From Stomoxys calcitrans (Eukaryota; Arthropoda; Insecta; Diptera; Muscidae): a DNA stretch of 64,000 nt. Shown piece by piece: positions 62,345-64,000 of this stretch (positions are counted from its first letter, which is position 1; every line of letters starts with the position of its first letter). The position numbers and the translations under genes are program-made. The stretch covers positions 61,494,311 to 61,558,310 of the forward strand of contig NC_081553.1 in assembly GCF_963082655.1 (NCBI RefSeq), read 5' to 3'. The notes beneath the pieces are model-generated. The model was not told the DNA's origin. It saw only the letters and a list, made by a program, of their open reading frames with translations, and did not search any database.

Positions 62345-64000
62345 TTACTTTATGACAAAACATTTGTTCCACTAGCCGAACGAAGAATAGCGTTCCAAGC
62401 GCCTCGATCTTCTGCGCTCATTCTAAAATCTCTGACACCAAGTTTCGAGGTGTCTCCCACCACTTGATCTTTCCCGGTTTGCGTGTACCACCGTTTTTGC
62501 CTTCAAAAGACTTCTTTGCTGGAGCTTCTTCATCCATTCTGACAACATGATCTAGCCAACGCAGCCGTTGTATTTTGATGCTTGTAACTATGCTATCGTC
62601 GTCATACAGCTCGTGGTCCATACGCCGCCTATATGCTCCATTTACGCAAACAGGTCCATATATTTTAGGAAGAATCTTTCTCTCGAATACTCCAAGCACT
62701 GCCTCATCTGCTTTCACGAGTACCCATGCCTCAGAACCATATAACTACACGGGTAGTATCAGTGTCTTGTATAGTGTTATCTTTGTCTGTCGAGAGGTGG
62801 CCTTGTTTCTAAACTGCTTACTTAGTCCAAAGTAGCATCTGTTTGCCAGCATTATCTCAAAACTGGTATCATTCGTTTCGGTTACGGCGGTGCCGAGGTA
62901 GATAAAGTTGCTGACTATCTCAAAGTTGTGGTTCCCAATTTTCTGCATTTTCTTTATCTGCTCGGTTGCAAAAGGCATTTTGGGAGTTAAAACCATCTAT
63001 TTAGTCTTATTTCCATTTACTGCCAGACCCATTTTCACTGACTCTCTTTCGATTCTTGCAAAGGCAGCAGTTACTACTTCTGGTGACCGACCCATGATGT
63101 CGATGTCGTCGGCATATTCTATTCACATCTGCATCTCGTATAATCTTCTCCAGCAGGATATTGAAGAGATCACACAATAGGGTGTCTCCTTGTCTGAAAC
63201 CAGGTTTGGTATTAAATCGTTCCGAGAGATTCTTTCCTATTTTTACTGAGGAACGCGTATCAGCAAGTATCATCCTTCAGATTCAGGGATACCAAACTCA
63301 GACATGGCTTAAAATAACTTTGAACGTAAAGGAGTATCGAATGCGGCTTTGTAGTCAACAAAGAGGTGGTAGATGTTGATTTCTCCTTCTCGGGTCTTTT
63401 CCAGGATTTGGCGCAGTGTGAATATCTGGTCTAGGGTGGATTTACCTGGTCTAAAGCCGCATTGATAGGGCCCAATTATCTCATTGACTTTAGGTTTTAA
63501 TCTTTCACACAGTACGCTCGAGAGTATCTTGTATGCGATGGGGATGAGACTTATTCCTCTGTAGATGGCACATTCCGTCTTGTCTCCTTTCTTATGTACG
63601 GGACATAGTATGCTGAGGTTCCAATCATCGGGTATGCGTTCTTCTAGCCAGATTGCGCAGATAAGCTGATGCATTCGCCTTATCAGCGTCTCGCCTCCGG
63701 TCTTAAATAGTTCAGCGGCTAACCCGTCGGCTCCTGCTGCCTTCTTGTTCTTTAGTCGGGTCATTGCTACTTCGACCCCATTTTGACTAGGAGATAAACA
63801 TTCTATACCATCATCATTGATTGATTCTTCGGTATCCTCTTCGCCGCCAACGTCGGACACTAGCAGTTGGGTAAAATATTCTTTCCATATCCTCGGCATG
63901 CTGTCTGTGTCAGTTATCAGATTTCCTTCTTTGTCTCTGCAGGAGGATGGGCTTGCACCAAAGCCATCGGTTTGATGTTTAATTCTTTGGTAGAATTTCC
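62345..64000 (-). mobile_element. Non-LTR retrotransposon (RTE-like), frameshifted, runs off the window
   Basis: Minus strand 63899-63309 codes KNKKAAGADGLAAELFKTGG, CPVHKKGDKTECAIYRGISL, QCGFRPGKSTLDQIFTLRQI and LFVDYKAAFD (motif A). After a frameshift come FNTKPGFRQGDTLLCDLFN (motif B) and, in a further frame at about 63125-63100, YADDIDIMG (motif C). Then NRCYFGLSKQFRNK and IQRLRWLDHVVRMDEE, a C-terminal block common in RTE-like elements. There is no RNase H. The clade is tentative. The 5' part lies beyond 64000. Confidence 0.85.
63309..63899 (-). pseudogene. Reverse transcriptase N-terminal segment of the RTE-like LINE
   Basis: The longest open piece of the element, about 196 codons, from RIWKEYFTQLL to DYKAAFDTPLRSKLF. 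The frame is lost after motif A, so no intact polymerase is encoded. Confidence 0.75.

Overview
The window is nuclear DNA of an insect, most likely a higher fly. A muscid or other calyptrate is my best guess. The reasons are two animal genes split by GT-AG introns, AT-rich sequence, and dense mariner, Helitron and LINE copies plus many tRNA-headed SINEs; the species call is inference. Only two host genes are recognisable. Most of the rest is nested transposon sequence.

Gene 1, minus strand: a cytosolic carboxypeptidase of the CCP6/AGBL4 type (tubulin deglutamylase family). Exons lie at 10487-9916, 9852-9481, 4626-4311 and 4243-3651. I propose a 13-nt first coding exon at 20184-20172, because it alone supplies an ATG, a donor and the phase that exon 2 needs. 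The joined frame is 622 codons including the stop. The predicted enzyme has the third zinc ligand, the Asn-Arg substrate motif and the catalytic Glu, but the HxxE zinc motif reads H-A-N-A.

Gene 2, plus strand: phosphoribosyl-pyrophosphate synthetase-associated protein (PRPSAP), complete from an ATG at 26614 to a stop at 43062. It has six constitutive coding exons and one probable 51-nt cassette exon. If the first exon of gene 1 is right, the two genes are head to head about 6.4 kb apart.

Mobile DNA, by class: (a) DD41D (rosa-type) mariners, with one intact 361-aa transposase copy (50757-52044), two symmetric foldback derivatives (10531-11127, 31034-31640) and two decayed relatives (23304-24402, 41431-42314); (b) a D34D mariner (35364-36315) and two short derivatives; (c) Helitrons with 5' TC, a GC hairpin and 3' CTAG, including two joined head to tail at 33459/33460; (d) about 17 copies of non-coding elements with roughly 150-bp internal repeats, subterminal inverted repeats and one terminal hairpin, resembling DINE-1/Helentron-associated elements; (e) tRNA-headed SINEs; (f) (CAA)n-tailed retroposons; (g) decayed non-LTR retrotransposons; (h) a 29-bp satellite, a 365-bp palindrome and several tandem duplications.

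Region by region: 1-3.3 kb, repeats and satellite; 3.6-20.2 kb, the carboxypeptidase gene with repeat-filled introns; 20.1-22.1 kb, low-repeat sequence that may hold its 5' region; 22.1-26.5 kb, repeats; 26.6-43.1 kb, PRPSAP with introns full of transposons; 43.7-64 kb, transposons only, with no host gene recognised.
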